From Micromonospora sp. WMMD812 (GTDB taxonomy: Bacteria; Actinomycetota; Actinomycetes; Mycobacteriales; Micromonosporaceae), in NCBI RefSeq assembly GCF_027497215.1, contig NZ_CP114904.1, positions 5,475,001 to 5,539,000 of the forward strand: a stretch of DNA of 64,000 nucleotides, read 5' to 3'. Made by a program: the position numbers and the translations under genes. This document shows positions 53,968 through 63,905 of this stretch, piece after piece (the stretch's first letter is position 1; each line of letters begins with the position of its first letter). The notes under the pieces were generated by a model that did not search any database, was not told the origin of the DNA, and saw only the letters and a program-made list of their open reading frames with translations.

Positions 53968-54828
53968 GTGACGGCGACGCTTCTGGACGGCAAGGCGACC
54001 GCGGCCGATATCAAGGACGAGCTGCGGGCGCGGGTCAAGGCACTGGCCGAACGCGGTATCACTCCCGGTCTCGGCACCGTCCTGGTCGGTTCCGACCCGG
54101 GGTCGCAGGCGTACGTCAACGGCAAGCACCGCGACTGCGCGGAGGTGGGCATCGCCTCGATCCGCCGCGAGCTGCCGGCCGACGCGACCCAGCAGCAGGT
54201 CGACGACGTGCTCGCCGAGCTGAACGCGGACCCGGCCTGCCACGGCTACATCGTCCAGCTGCCGCTCCCGGCCCACCTGGACACCCAGCGCGTGCTGGAG
54301 CTGATCGACCCGACGAAGGACGCCGACGGCCTGCACCCGGTCAACCTGGGCCGGCTGGTGCTCGGCTACCCCGGCCCGCTGCCGTGCACTCCGCGGGGCA
54401 TCGTCGAGCTGCTCCGCCGGCACGACGTGGCCCTGCGCGGCGCCACGGTGGCGGTGGTCGGCCGGGGCAACACGGTCGGCCGTCCGCTCGGCCTGCTGCT
54501 GACCCGGCGCAGCGAGAACGCGACCGTGACGCTCTGCCACACCGGGACCCTCGACCTCGCCTCGCACACCCGGGCTGCCGACATCGTGATCGTGGCGGCC
54601 GGCGTACCGGGCCTGCTCACCGCCGACATGATCACCCCGGGCGCGGTGGTGGTTGACGTCGGCATCACCCGCGTCGTCGGGTCGGACGGCAAGGGTCGCT
54701 ACACCGGTGACGTCGACGCGGGCGTGGCCGAGGTGGCCGGCGCCCTGGTGCCGATGCCCGGCGGCGTCGGGCCGATGACCCGCGCCATGCTGCTGACCAA
54801 CGTCGTGGAACGCGCGGAGGAGGGCTGA
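53968..54828 (+). CDS. folD: Methylenetetrahydrofolate dehydrogenase / methenyltetrahydrofolate cyclohydrolase
   Basis: 286 residues from GTG 53968; no Shine-Dalgarno, so possibly leaderless. It interconverts 5,10-methylene-THF and 10-formyl-THF with NADP+, supplying PurN and PurH. Motifs: [20 protein letters not shown] with the catalytic Lys, [12 protein letters not shown], the Rossmann loop [16 protein letters not shown], and [13 protein letters not shown]. Complete and of normal size. The same gene lies between purH and mdh in S. coelicolor. Confidence 0.97.
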   Translation: MTATLLDGKATAADIKDELRARVKALAERGITPGLGTVLVGSDPGSQAYVNGKHRDCAEVGIASIRRELPADATQQQVDDVLAELNADPACHGYIVQLPLPAHLDTQRVLELIDPTKDADGLHPVNLGRLVLGYPGPLPCTPRGIVELLRRHDVALRGATVAVVGRGNTVGRPLGLLLTRRSENATVTLCHTGTLDLASHTRAADIVIVAAGVPGLLTADMITPGAVVVDVGITRVVGSDGKGRYTGDVDAGVAEVAGALVPMPGGVGPMTRAMLLTNVVERAEEG

Positions 54829-54921
54829 GCCGCCCGGTCACCGCATCCGGCAGCCGCCGGCTCCCGCCCTGAGCGGTCGCGTCATAACCGTCCGCCCCTG
54901 GCCGGATCGGTGCCAGGATGA

Positions 54922-54953
54922 CTGATACGGTCCGGAAAACCGACTGGTATCAG
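54922..54953. promoter_or_regulatory. Operator-like inverted repeat at the mdh promoter
   Basis: CTGATAC (54922-54928) and GTATCAG (54947-54953), 25 bp centre to centre. The left half overlaps a -10-like TACGGT (54926-54931), and the right half abuts the mdh Shine-Dalgarno (AGGGAG). Likely a repressor site with half-sites on one DNA face. Confidence 0.4.
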
Positions 54954-54967
54954 GGAGTGGGACGACC

Positions 54968-55918
54968 ATGGGTAAGAAGGTCACTGTCGTCGGGGCCGGC
55001 TTCTACGGCTCCACCACCGCACAGCGCCTGGCCGAGTACGACGTCTTCGACACCGTTGTGATCACCGACATCGTGGAGGGCAAGCCGGCGGGCCTCGCGC
55101 TGGACCTCAACCAGTCGCGCCCGATCGAGGGCTTCGAGACGAAGGTCGTCGGCGTCACCACCGGCCCGAACGGCGAGGGCTACGAGGCGATCGAGGGCTC
55201 CGACGTCGTGGTCATCACCGCCGGTCTGCCTCGCAAGCCGGGCATGAGCCGGATGGACCTGCTGGAGACGAACGCCAAGATCGTCCGTCAGGTCTCCGAG
55301 AACGTCGCCAAGTACGCCCCCAACGCGGTCGTCATCGTGGTCTCCAACCCGCTGGACGAGATGACCGCGCTGGCCCAGCTCGCCACGCAGTTCCCGAAGA
55401 ACCGGGTGCTCGGCCAGGCCGGCATGCTCGACACCGCCCGGTTCACCAACTTCGTGGCCGAGGCGCTGAACGTGCCGGTGAAGTCGGTCAAGACCCTCAC
55501 CCTCGGCTCGCACGGCGACACGATGGTGCCGGTGCCGTCGAAGAGCACCGTCAACGGCAAGCCGCTGCGCGAGGTCATGCCCGACGCGCAGATCGAGGAG
55601 CTGGTGGTCAAGACCCGTAACGGTGGCGCCGAGGTGGTCGCGTTGCTGAAGACCGGTTCGGCGTACTACGCCCCGTCCGCCGCCGCCGCCAAGATGGCGA
55701 AGGCCGTCGCCGAGGACTCGGGCGAGGTCATGCCGGTCTGCGCCTGGGTCGACGGCCAGTACGGCATCTCCGGCGTCTACCTCGGCGTCGAGGCCCAGAT
55801 CGGCGCCGAGGGCGTCAAGCGGGTCGTCGAGACCGACCTGGACGCCGACGAGCTGGCCAGCCTCAAGGAGGCCGCCGAGGCCGTCCGGGCCAAGCAGGCC
55901 GACGTCGCCAACATGTGA
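54968..55918 (+). CDS. mdh: Malate dehydrogenase (LDH-like type)
   Basis: 316 residues, ATG 54968. NAD-dependent oxidation of malate to oxaloacetate in the TCA cycle. Rossmann motif VTVVGAGFYGSTTAQRLAEY, TAGLPRKPGMSRMDLLETNA with the mobile-loop arginines, VVSNPLDEMT, catalytic His in TLGSHGDTMVP. It belongs to the lactate-dehydrogenase-like MDH group by length and motif spacing, not to the longer cytosolic-type MDH of Streptomyces. icd lies 1.2 kb downstream and sucCD 13 kb upstream. Confidence 0.94.
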   Translation: MGKKVTVVGAGFYGSTTAQRLAEYDVFDTVVITDIVEGKPAGLALDLNQSRPIEGFETKVVGVTTGPNGEGYEAIEGSDVVVITAGLPRKPGMSRMDLLETNAKIVRQVSENVAKYAPNAVVIVVSNPLDEMTALAQLATQFPKNRVLGQAGMLDTARFTNFVAEALNVPVKSVKTLTLGSHGDTMVPVPSKSTVNGKPLREVMPDAQIEELVVKTRNGGAEVVALLKTGSAYYAPSAAAAKMAKAVAEDSGEVMPVCAWVDGQYGISGVYLGVEAQIGAEGVKRVVETDLDADELASLKEAAEAVRAKQADVANM

Positions 55919-55935
55919 GCTGAGCACCACCTCGC

Positions 55936-55970
55936 GGAGGGGTACGCCGGCACCACCGGCGTACCCCTCC
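55936..55970 (+). terminator. Terminator of mdh
   Basis: Perfect 15-bp stem GGAGGGGTACGCCGG (55936-55950) with 55956-55970, 5-nt loop, then CGCGTCTCCT. It precedes the separate 61-bp element at 56002. Confidence 0.78.
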
Positions 55971-56001
55971 CGCGTCTCCTCCCCATCCGGGCGTCCACCT
56001 C

Positions 56002-56062
56002 GTCGATCATGAAGTTATTGCCGTCCGCGCCGGCGTGTCGCAGCAGTAACTTCATGATCGAC
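56002..56062 (-). repeat. 61-bp dispersed hairpin element, subfamily B (copy B3, loop inverted)
   Basis: Left arm 56002-56022 and right arm 56042-56062 with two mismatched positions, 19-nt loop 56023-56041. Read on the minus strand, the loop contains GACACGCCGG, so this copy is inverted relative to B1 and B2. It lies between convergent mdh and the metallo-hydrolase gene, after an independent mdh terminator. Confidence 0.92.
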
Positions 56063-56096
56063 GCGGTGGTCGGGAGGGGTGGGGAGGGGGCCGGGG

Positions 56097-56906
56097 CTAG
56101 AGGGGGGTGAAGGGGGCGCCCAGGTGGGGGGTGGCCAGGAGGGTGGGGCCGGGTCGGGTGGCCAGGGCGCGGAGGAGGGTCGTGCGGGAGGCGCGGGCCT
56201 GATCCGGGTCCACCTCGTGGGCGTACGCCAGCTCCGGGTCGACCAGCTGGACGGCGTGCACCAGCAGGTCGCCGGTGAGCAGCAGTCGCTCGTCGTGGCC
56301 GTCGAGCAGCACGCACTGGTGCCCCGGCGTGTGCCCCGGCGTCGGCAGCAGGCGTATCCCCGGCCCGATCGTGGCCTCGCCGTCGACCTCGCGGAGCTGG
56401 CCGGCGGCGCGCAACGGGGCGACCAGCCGGGCGCGCAGCTCCGGGTTCACGGCGTCGAGGGCGGCCAGCTCCGCCCGCTGCACCAGGTACTCCGCCTCCC
56501 GGAAGTACGGCGTGCCCGGCGACCCGGTGACCGCCCAGCCGACGTGGTCGGTGTGCAGGTGGGTCAGCACCACCGTCCGGACGTCGTCCGGGTCGATGCC
56601 GGCGGCGGCCAGCTCCTCCGGTAGCCGGCCCGGCACCGGGGCCCAGCTCGCCGCGGGGGAGCCGGCCGGTCCGATCCCCGCGTCGACCAGGGTGACCGGC
56701 CCGTCCCCGGCGCGTACGGCGAAGCTCCGGAAGCGAAGCCACCACCGCCCGTCGGCGGTGACCGACGCCGGGTCGCGGCGGTCCGCCGCACGCCACTGCT
56801 CCTCGGTGGCCTCGGGGAACGCGGCCGTGCGGGGCTGGAAGAAGGGCCCCTCGCCGTCGGTGATCGGCGTGACCGTGATAGACCCGAGGGTGCGACTTGG
56901 CGGCAT
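56097..56906 (-). CDS. Metallo-beta-lactamase-fold hydrolase
   Basis: 269 residues from ATG 56906; no clear Shine-Dalgarno. Dinuclear-zinc fold: THLHTDHVGW supplies the HxHxDH motif, followed by PTPGHTPGHQCV and TGDLLVHAVQL for the remaining ligands. The layout (DAGIGPAGSPAASW, FREAEYLVQRAE) resembles lactonase/quorum-quenching-like or MBL-fold hydrolases of ~270 residues rather than true beta-lactamases. No signal peptide, so cytoplasmic. Substrate unknown. Confidence 0.9.
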   Translation of the reverse strand: MPPSRTLGSITVTPITDGEGPFFQPRTAAFPEATEEQWRAADRRDPASVTADGRWWLRFRSFAVRAGDGPVTLVDAGIGPAGSPAASWAPVPGRLPEELAAAGIDPDDVRTVVLTHLHTDHVGWAVTGSPGTPYFREAEYLVQRAELAALDAVNPELRARLVAPLRAAGQLREVDGEATIGPGIRLLPTPGHTPGHQCVLLDGHDERLLLTGDLLVHAVQLVDPELAYAHEVDPDQARASRTTLLRALATRPGPTLLATPHLGAPFTPL

Positions 56907-57018
56907 CGGGTGATGGTGCCACTGATCCAGACGGCCGGGCATCCCGGTTCCGCCCAAGCCCTCGTCCGGGCAGCTCAACCGCAGGACGGAGGCCGAGTGG
57001 GGAACGCCAGCCGGTTCC

Positions 57019-57032
57019 AGTACGCTCGTACT
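57019..57032. promoter_or_regulatory. icd promoter -10 embedded in a palindrome
   Basis: AGTACG-CT-CGTACT (6-bp arms) overlaps the -10-like TACGCT (57021-57026), about 43 bp before the icd ATG. Binding here would block RNA polymerase. Confidence 0.4.
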
Positions 57033-57068
57033 GCTTGAGCACGTGTCCCCCGAGAGGAGCGCCGGCCG

Positions 57069-58283
57069 ATGGCGAAGATCAAGGTAAACAACCCGGTCGT
57101 GGAGCTCGACGGCGACGAGATGACCCGGATCATCTGGAAGCAGATCCGGGAGCAGCTGATCCTGCCCTACCTCGACGTCGACCTGCACTACTACGACCTG
57201 TCGATCCAGCACCGCGACGAGACCGATGACCAGGTCACCGTCGACGCGGCCAACGCCATCAAGGAGCACGGCGTCGGCGTGAAGTGCGCCACGATCACCC
57301 CGGACGAGGCCCGGGTCGAGGAGTTCGGCCTCAAGAAGATGTGGCGGTCGCCGAACGGCACCATCCGCAACATCCTCGGCGGCGTCGTCTTCCGTGAGCC
57401 GATCATCATGTCGAACGTGCCGCGGCTGGTCCCCGGCTGGACCAAGCCGATCATCATCGGTCGGCACGCCCACGGCGACCAGTACAAGGCCACCGACTTC
57501 GTCGTCCCCGGCCCCGGCAAGGTGACCGTCACCTACACCCCGGCCGACGGCTCCGCGCCGATGGAGATGGAGGTCGCCAACTTCTCCGGCGGCGGCATCG
57601 CCATGGGCATGTACAACTTCGACGAGTCGATCCGGGACTTCGCCCGGGCGTCGTTCCGGTACGGCCTGGACCGCAACTACCCGGTCTACCTGTCGACGAA
57701 GAACACCATCCTCAAGGCGTACGACGGCCGGTTCAAGGACATCTTCGCCGAGGTGTTCGAGAACGAGTTCAAGGCCGAGTTCGACGCCGCCGGCATCACC
57801 TACGAGCACCGGCTGATCGACGACATGGTCGCCGCCGCCCTCAAGTGGGAGGGTGGCTACGTCTGGGCCTGCAAGAACTACGACGGTGACGTGCAGTCCG
57901 ACACCGTCGCGCAGGGCTTCGGCTCGCTCGGCCTGATGACCTCGGTGCTGCTCTCCCCGGACGGCCGCACGGTCGAGGCCGAGGCCGCGCACGGCACGGT
58001 CACCCGGCACTACCGGCAGTGGCAGAAGGGCGAGAAGACCTCGACCAACCCGATCGCGTCGATCTACGCCTGGACCCGGGGCCTGGCCCACCGGGGCAAG
58101 CTGGACGGCACCCCGGCGGTGACCGAGTTCGCCAACACCCTGGAGCAGGTCATCGTCGACACCGTCGAGGGCGGCCAGATGACCAAGGACCTGGCGCTGC
58201 TCATCTCGCGCGACGCCCCGTGGCTGACCACCGACGAGTTCATGAACACGCTCGACGAGAACCTGGCGCGCAAGCTCGCCTGA
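57069..58283 (+). CDS. icd: NADP-dependent isocitrate dehydrogenase
   Basis: 404 residues, ATG 57069 with CGAGAGGAGCG upstream. Oxidative decarboxylation of isocitrate to 2-oxoglutarate. It is the homodimeric eukaryote-like type: [40 protein letters not shown] for substrate binding, [20 protein letters not shown] with the metal Asp, and [12 protein letters not shown] for NADP. All catalytic residues appear intact. With sucCD and mdh this is the fourth TCA gene in the window. Confidence 0.97.
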   Translation: MAKIKVNNPVVELDGDEMTRIIWKQIREQLILPYLDVDLHYYDLSIQHRDETDDQVTVDAANAIKEHGVGVKCATITPDEARVEEFGLKKMWRSPNGTIRNILGGVVFREPIIMSNVPRLVPGWTKPIIIGRHAHGDQYKATDFVVPGPGKVTVTYTPADGSAPMEMEVANFSGGGIAMGMYNFDESIRDFARASFRYGLDRNYPVYLSTKNTILKAYDGRFKDIFAEVFENEFKAEFDAAGITYEHRLIDDMVAAALKWEGGYVWACKNYDGDVQSDTVAQGFGSLGLMTSVLLSPDGRTVEAEAAHGTVTRHYRQWQKGEKTSTNPIASIYAWTRGLAHRGKLDGTPAVTEFANTLEQVIVDTVEGGQMTKDLALLISRDAPWLTTDEFMNTLDENLARKLA

Positions 58284-58302
58284 CCCTCGTCACGCACCCC
58301 AC

Positions 58303-58331
58303 GGGCCCGCCGGCATCATGCCGGCGGGCCC
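58303..58331 (+). terminator. Terminator of icd
   Basis: Stem GGGCCCGCCGGCAT / ATGCCGGCGGGCCC, 14 bp around a single base (effective loop larger), 19 bp after the icd stop. Confidence 0.75.
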
Positions 58332-58494
58332 CGTCGTGTCGGCGCGCTCCGTCACCATGTCCGGCGCGCCTCGTTGACCAGGATGGACGAGATGCCAGTC
58401 GCGTCCAGGAAGGTTGACCGCGGTCGCCTCGCGGCACGAGTGCCGATCAGCCAGCCTTCCCGGCTGTCGTAGCGCAGCCAGCCGTCCCTTCCCT

Positions 58495-58522
58495 GCGGGG
58501 GGCCCTGTCCCGGGCCCCCCGC
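58495..58522 (-). terminator. Terminator-like hairpin downstream of galT
   Basis: Perfect 11-bp stem GCGGGGGGCCC / GGGCCCCCCGC, 6-nt loop, 92 bp past the galT stop. Confidence 0.55.
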
Positions 58523-58614
58523 GCCCTGTTCCCAGGTCCCTCCGGCGTCGGCCACCCCGGGCCGCCGTGCCGGTCGGGCGGCCTGCCCGTCAGGCGGGAG
58601 CGAGCCGGCCGCGG

Positions 58615-59687
<1,073 letters not shown>

Positions 59688-59691
<4 letters not shown>

Positions 59692-60506
59692 TCCGCAGCC
59701 CCTCCACTCGTCGGCGTGCCCGTCGCCCGGCCCGCCCTCGTCACCATCACCAGTTCGCCCACCCGCTCGCCGAGTACCCGCCGCGCCTCCGGCGGCAACC
59801 GGTCGTCGGTGACCAGCACGTGCGCCGCGGAGAGCTCGACGATCGAGGAGATGCCCACCGTGTTCCACTTGCTGTGGTCGGCGAGCACCACCAGCCGGTC
59901 CGCCGCGGCCACCAGGGCCCGGTCGGTCTCCGCCTCCATCAGGTTCGGGGTGGTGAAGCCGGCCCGTTCGCTTATGCCGTGCACGCCAAGGAAGAGCAGG
60001 TCCAGGTGGAGCGACCGGATCGCCCCGACGGCCAGCGGCCCGACCAGCGCGTCGGACGGCGTCCGCACCCCACCGGTGAGCACCACCGTCTGGTCCGGCC
60101 GGCCACCGGCGTGCAGGATCTCGGCGACCGGAAGCGAGTTGGTCACCACGGTCAGCCCGGGCACGTCCACCAGCCGGCGGGCCAACTCGGCGGTGGTGGT
60201 GCCGGCCGAGAGCGCGATCGCCGCGCCCGGCCGGACCAGTCGCGCGGCGTGGTCGGCGATGGCGGCCTTCTCGGACGGCTGCTGGACCGACTTCGCCCGG
60301 AAGCCGGGCTCGTCGGTCGAGCCGGGCCCCGCGACGGTGGCCCCGCCGTGCACCTTGGCGAGCAGGCCGCGCTCGTGGAGCGACTCGAGGTCGCGCCGGA
60401 TGGTCATGTCCGAGACGCCGAACTCGACGGCCAGTTCGGTGACCCGGACCCCGCCGGCCGCCCGGACCCGCTCCAGGATGGCCGCCTGCCGCTGCTGCGC
60501 CAGCAT
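59688..60506 (-). CDS. DeoR/GlpR-family sugar-responsive transcriptional regulator
   Basis: 272 residues from ATG 60506, chosen because GGAGG lies 8 nt upstream; GTG 60530 would add eight residues. N-terminal winged HTH (QRQAAILERVRAAGGVRVTE, FGVSDMTIRRDLESLHERGL) is the DeoR signature. The C-terminal DeoRC sugar-phosphate sensor domain has SAGTTTAELARRL and FLGVHGISERAGFTTPNLME. Upstream of galT in a 4-bp overlap, so it probably represses this operon until a phosphosugar is present. A palindrome GTGTTC-N10-GAACAC lies 45 bp before the start. Confidence 0.92.
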
Positions 60507-60550
60507 CCGCCGCACCTCCGGGCCGTCCACGCACTCTCACGCGGTCAAAC

Positions 60551-60572
60551 GTGTTCCAACAAGAATGAACAC
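60551..60572. promoter_or_regulatory. Putative operator of the DeoR-type regulator
   Basis: Inverted repeat GTGTTC (60551-60556), 10-bp spacer, GAACAC (60567-60572), in the AT-richer leader just upstream of the deoR-type gene. Consistent with autoregulation. Confidence 0.5.
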
Positions 60573-60618
60573 TAGCGCGTAGCCGGAAGCGGCGGAAGGA
60601 ACGGGGGTGTCCCGAGGG

Positions 60619-62148
60619 TCAGGCGGACTGGAGCCGGGGCTCGACCCAGCCCGTCTCGGTCAGGTGGCGCAGCACCACCTGCACCGCCTCGTCCACGGCC
60701 AGGTCGCTGGTGTCCACCACCAGGTCGGCGTCGGTCGGCTCCTCGTACGGGTCGTCGACGCCGGTCATCCCGGTGAGCTGGCCGGCCCGGGCCCGGGCGT
60801 ACAGGCCCTTGCGGTCGCGCCGCTCGCAGACCTCCAGCGGGGTGGCGACGTGAACGAGCACGAAACCCGCCCCGGCCGCGAACGCCATCTCCCGGGCGGT
60901 GGCCCGGGCCGCCGCGTACGGGGCGATGGGGCAGCAGATGGACAGGCCACGGTGCCGGGCGATCTCGGCCGCCACCCACCCGATGCGGCGGACGTTGAGG
61001 TCCCGGTCGGTCTTGGTGAACCCGAGCCCGGCGGAGAGTTCCCGGCGGACCACGTCGCCGTCGAGCAGGGTGACCGTCCGGTCGCCGGTCTCGCGCAGGG
61101 CGTCCGACAGCCCTCGGGCGATGGTCGACTTGCCCGACCCCGAGAGCCCGGTCAGGAAGACCACCAGACCCCGGTGCCGCCGCGGCGGCCGGACCTTGGC
61201 CAGTTCCTTGGCCACCGCCGGTGGGGTGTGCCACTCGGGCAGCGGGAAGCCCCGGTCCAGCAGGTCGTCGATCTCCTCCTGGGTCAGCGCCAGTCGCCGG
61301 TTGCGCGGCGGGATGTCCTCCCGCCAGCGCCACTGGCCGTCCCGGTTGTCGTACGCCAGCTCGCGCGGCACCAGCACGCGCAGCCCGGCGCCGGAGAGCA
61401 TCTCGCCGGTCGACAGCAAATGGGTGACGCCGTACGCGGCCGACACCCGGGCCCGCAGCAGCGCGTCGCTGATCTCGTCGGGGCGGCTGGAGAGGGGCAC
61501 GGCGACCAGGGTGGCCGGCGGCATCCGGTCCCGGGCCGCGAAGATCGCCCGGACCAGCGCCTCGGGCGGCAGCCCGCGCGAGCCCCCCTCGCCGACCGGG
61601 ATCAGGACCAGCAGGTGCGCCCCGAGGGTGCGGGCGGCGTGCGCGATCTGGGCGAGCTGCGGGCGGTGCAGCGGACGGTCGGCGATCACCCCGAGCACCC
61701 GGCCCGGAGGCAGCAGCGACCGTACCTCCTCGGGGGTGCGGCGCAGTCGCTGGAACGGGCCGTGCCCTCCGTCGCCCAGCCGGCGTACGGCGCCACCGAC
61801 GCCGGTCACCCCGTCGCGGACCGGCCACGCGTCGACCACGTCCAGCCCGGCCACCGGAGCGCCCTCGCCGTCGGTGAGCACCAGTGCGCGGCGCGCGGGG
61901 TCGCGCGGGTCGAGCCCCTGCGCGAGCGCGGTCGGCACCTGGAGGGTCACCGGGACCTGCCACGGGGCGCCGTCGGCGAGCCGGCCGCGCCGGCTGACCG
62001 AGACCAGGTCCGCCCGCGTCATGAAGCCGGTGAGCGGCGCGTACGCCCCGGTCAGCAGGAGTTCCAGGTCAGCCAGCTCCCCCGGGCGCGGCGTGTACGC
62101 CGGCGCATCCCGCAGCACCTCGTCGGGCAGCACCCACCCGTTGCTCAT
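60619..62148 (-). CDS. cysC: Adenylylsulfate (APS) kinase with degenerate N-terminal ATP-sulfurylase domain
   Basis: 509 residues, ATG 62148. Residues 1-~310 have the ATP-sulfurylase fold (LLTGAYAPLTGFMTRADLVS), but catalytic motifs are lost: the QxRNPxHxxH site reads IADRPLHRPQ (about 155-164) and no GRD motif follows, only AYGVTHLLSTG. Residues 327-509 are a complete APS kinase: P-loop GLSGSGKST (about 334-342), DGDVVRRELSAGLGFTKTDR, and KGLYARARAGQLTGMTGVDD. The protein should make PAPS from APS; the first domain may be structural or regulatory. No cysD/cysN or cysH genes lie nearby, so the APS source is elsewhere. Confidence 0.9.
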   Translation of the reverse strand: MSNGWVLPDEVLRDAPAYTPRPGELADLELLLTGAYAPLTGFMTRADLVSVSRRGRLADGAPWQVPVTLQVPTALAQGLDPRDPARRALVLTDGEGAPVAGLDVVDAWPVRDGVTGVGGAVRRLGDGGHGPFQRLRRTPEEVRSLLPPGRVLGVIADRPLHRPQLAQIAHAARTLGAHLLVLIPVGEGGSRGLPPEALVRAIFAARDRMPPATLVAVPLSSRPDEISDALLRARVSAAYGVTHLLSTGEMLSGAGLRVLVPRELAYDNRDGQWRWREDIPPRNRRLALTQEEIDDLLDRGFPLPEWHTPPAVAKELAKVRPPRRHRGLVVFLTGLSGSGKSTIARGLSDALRETGDRTVTLLDGDVVRRELSAGLGFTKTDRDLNVRRIGWVAAEIARHRGLSICCPIAPYAAARATAREMAFAAGAGFVLVHVATPLEVCERRDRKGLYARARAGQLTGMTGVDDPYEEPTDADLVVDTSDLAVDEAVQVVLRHLTETGWVEPRLQSA

Positions 62149-62258
62149 CACTTCCCCCACTCGCTGGCCGGCACACAGTTTCGCAGCCGACCGCCGATCG
62201 GTCGAGAGTGCCACTCCACGACCGAAACGTGACCGGTGGGGTGCGGGGTGCGGCGGGA

Positions 62259-62831
62259 TCAGCCGACGGGGTCCAGGGGCGCCGCGCCGAACGACACGGC
62301 GAATCGCTTGCACCAGATCGAGACGCTGGTCAAGCCGGCCAGATCCACGGCGCTCGGTATCTCGTAGCCCTGGTCCCCCCGGTTGCCCTTGAGCCGGCCC
62401 AGCTCCACCCAGCGACCGTCGTCGAAGACGCGCCAGCCCGCCGTGCCGTCGCGTACCGGCTGGTCGGTGAGCCAGACGCGGAGGTCCGGCCCGTTCGACG
62501 TGGCCAGGCCGACGAGCTCCAACCGGTGCCGCCCGGCCGCGTCCCGGACGATCCGGGCAGTGCCCTCGGTGTCGTGCTCGTGGGTGACGAACGTTCCGCT
62601 GCGGACCACCGTCGGCCCGGCCGGGGCCGCGGTCGCCGACGTGCCGGCCACCGGCCCGACCGACGTCGGCCCGACCGCCGGAACGCTGGCCACCACCGAC
62701 AACTCCTCGTCCACCTCGGCATCGGTGACCAGCTTCCACGGCTGGAACCACCAGAGCCCGAGGGCGGACGCCGCGACGATCGCGGCGACCGCGAGCCAGG
62801 TCAGCGGGGTGTGCGGCAGGCGACGGAGCAT
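62259..62831 (-). CDS. DM13-domain membrane-anchored protein
   Basis: 190 residues from ATG 62831. A basic N-terminus and one membrane helix (about 10-28: WLAVAAIVAASALGLWWFQP) are followed by an Ala/Pro/Thr linker. The DM13 domain (about 85-190) has SGTFVTHEHDTEGTARIVRD, DLRVWLTDQP, and the near C-terminal Cys in SVSIWCKRFAVSFG. DM13 domains are proposed to take part in electron transfer through that Cys. Start is uncertain: a GTG lies 6 bp further upstream, and no Shine-Dalgarno is evident. Confidence 0.88.
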   Translation of the reverse strand: MLRRLPHTPLTWLAVAAIVAASALGLWWFQPWKLVTDAEVDEELSVVASVPAVGPTSVGPVAGTSATAAPAGPTVVRSGTFVTHEHDTEGTARIVRDAAGRHRLELVGLATSNGPDLRVWLTDQPVRDGTAGWRVFDDGRWVELGRLKGNRGDQGYEIPSAVDLAGLTSVSIWCKRFAVSFGAAPLDPVG

Positions 62832-62977
62832 GGGCACAGTCTGCCGTCGCAGCGGCCTCCGGGGCGTTACCAAAGCCTTACCGGCAGCGCGCCGACGGCA
62901 CGCCCTAGGGGTCGACGCCGGCAAGGATCGGGGGAGTACCAGGGGCGTGCCGGGCACCGCGACGGGCGCCGGCTGCC

Positions 62978-62983
62978 TACGCT
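62978..62983 (+). promoter_or_regulatory. -10 element of a probable leaderless ABC transporter transcript
   Basis: TACGCT ends 7 bp before GTG 62991, with no Shine-Dalgarno, giving a leaderless start. Confidence 0.45.
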
Positions 62984-62990
62984 GGGCGTC

Positions 62991-63905
62991 GTGACACTGA
63001 TCGCGACCGAGTCGCTGACCAAGACGTACGGGGGTGGGGTCACCGCGCTGGCCGACCTCACCGTCGCGGTCGAGCCCGGGATCATCGGCCTGGTGGGCGC
63101 GAACGGCGCCGGCAAGTCGACCCTGATCAAAATCCTGCTCGGCCTGCTCCCGCCGACGAGCGGCCGGGTCCAGGTCCTGGGCCTCGACCCGACCACCGAC
63201 TCCGCCGCGGTGCGCGCGCGCGTCGGTTACATGCCCGAGCACGACGCCCTGCCGCCCGACCTGAGCGCCGCCGAGCTGGTCACCCACCTCGGGCGGATGA
63301 GCGGTCTGCCGCGCACGGTCGCCCGCGAGCGGGCGTCGGAGGCGCTGCGGCACGTCGGGCTCTACGAGGAGCGCTACCGCCCGGTGGGCGGCTACTCCAC
63401 CGGTATGAAGCAGCGGGTGAAGCTGGCCCAGGCGCTGGTGCACGACCCGGACCTGCTGCTGCTCGACGAGCCGACCAACGGCCTCGACCCGGCCGGCCGG
63501 GACGCCATGCTCGCGCTGGTGCACCGGATCGGCACCGAGTTCGGCATCTCGGTGCTGGTCTGTTCGCACCTGCTCGGCGAGGTGGAGCGGATCTGCGACA
63601 CCCTGGTCGCCATCGACGGCGGCCGGTTGCTGCGCGCCGACCACATCTCGGCGATGACCTCCGCCACCGACGTGCTCGCCGTCGAGGTGAGTGAGGGCAC
63701 CGAGGACCTGGCCGCCCGGCTCGCCGCGCTGCGCCTGCCGGTGCGCAGGGACGGGCGGCTGCTGCTCGTCGAACTCGCCGACGACGCCACCTACGACCTC
63801 ATCCTTGGCGCGGTCGCCGAGCTGGACCTGCCGCTGCACCGGCTCGACCAGCGCCGGCACCGGGTGGCCGAACTCTTCGCCACGAGGGAGCCCAGCCATG
63901 CCTGA
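62991..63905 (+). CDS. ABC-2 type transporter ATP-binding protein
   Basis: 304 residues from GTG 62991. Walker A GANGAGKST, a YMPEHDALPPDLSAAE segment in place of the standard Q-loop, signature YSTGMKQRVKLAQAL, Walker B LLLLDEPTNGLDP, H-loop CSHLL. The C-terminal ~80 residues form the regulatory tail common in exporters of the CcmA/NatA group. The next gene, which overlaps by 8 bp, starts a membrane subunit. Cargo unknown (drug, lipid or polysaccharide are all possible). Confidence 0.94.
   Translation: MTLIATESLTKTYGGGVTALADLTVAVEPGIIGLVGANGAGKSTLIKILLGLLPPTSGRVQVLGLDPTTDSAAVRARVGYMPEHDALPPDLSAAELVTHLGRMSGLPRTVARERASEALRHVGLYEERYRPVGGYSTGMKQRVKLAQALVHDPDLLLLDEPTNGLDPAGRDAMLALVHRIGTEFGISVLVCSHLLGEVERICDTLVAIDGGRLLRADHISAMTSATDVLAVEVSEGTEDLAARLAALRLPVRRDGRLLLVELADDATYDLILGAVAELDLPLHRLDQRRHRVAELFATREPSHA

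Larger units (their letters stand above)
58284..58614. other. Convergent intergenic region between icd and galT
   Basis: 331 bp. It holds the icd terminator (58303-58331) and a galT-side hairpin (58495-58522). A 67-codon minus-strand frame (58352-58555) is considered under rejected items. Confidence 0.6.

Noticed and set aside
58352..58555. 67-codon minus-strand ORF between icd and galT
   Set aside because: Third-position GC is weaker than in neighbouring genes, its first half is a Gly/Pro run over a hairpin, and it has no recognisable motif. Kept only as a remote possibility.
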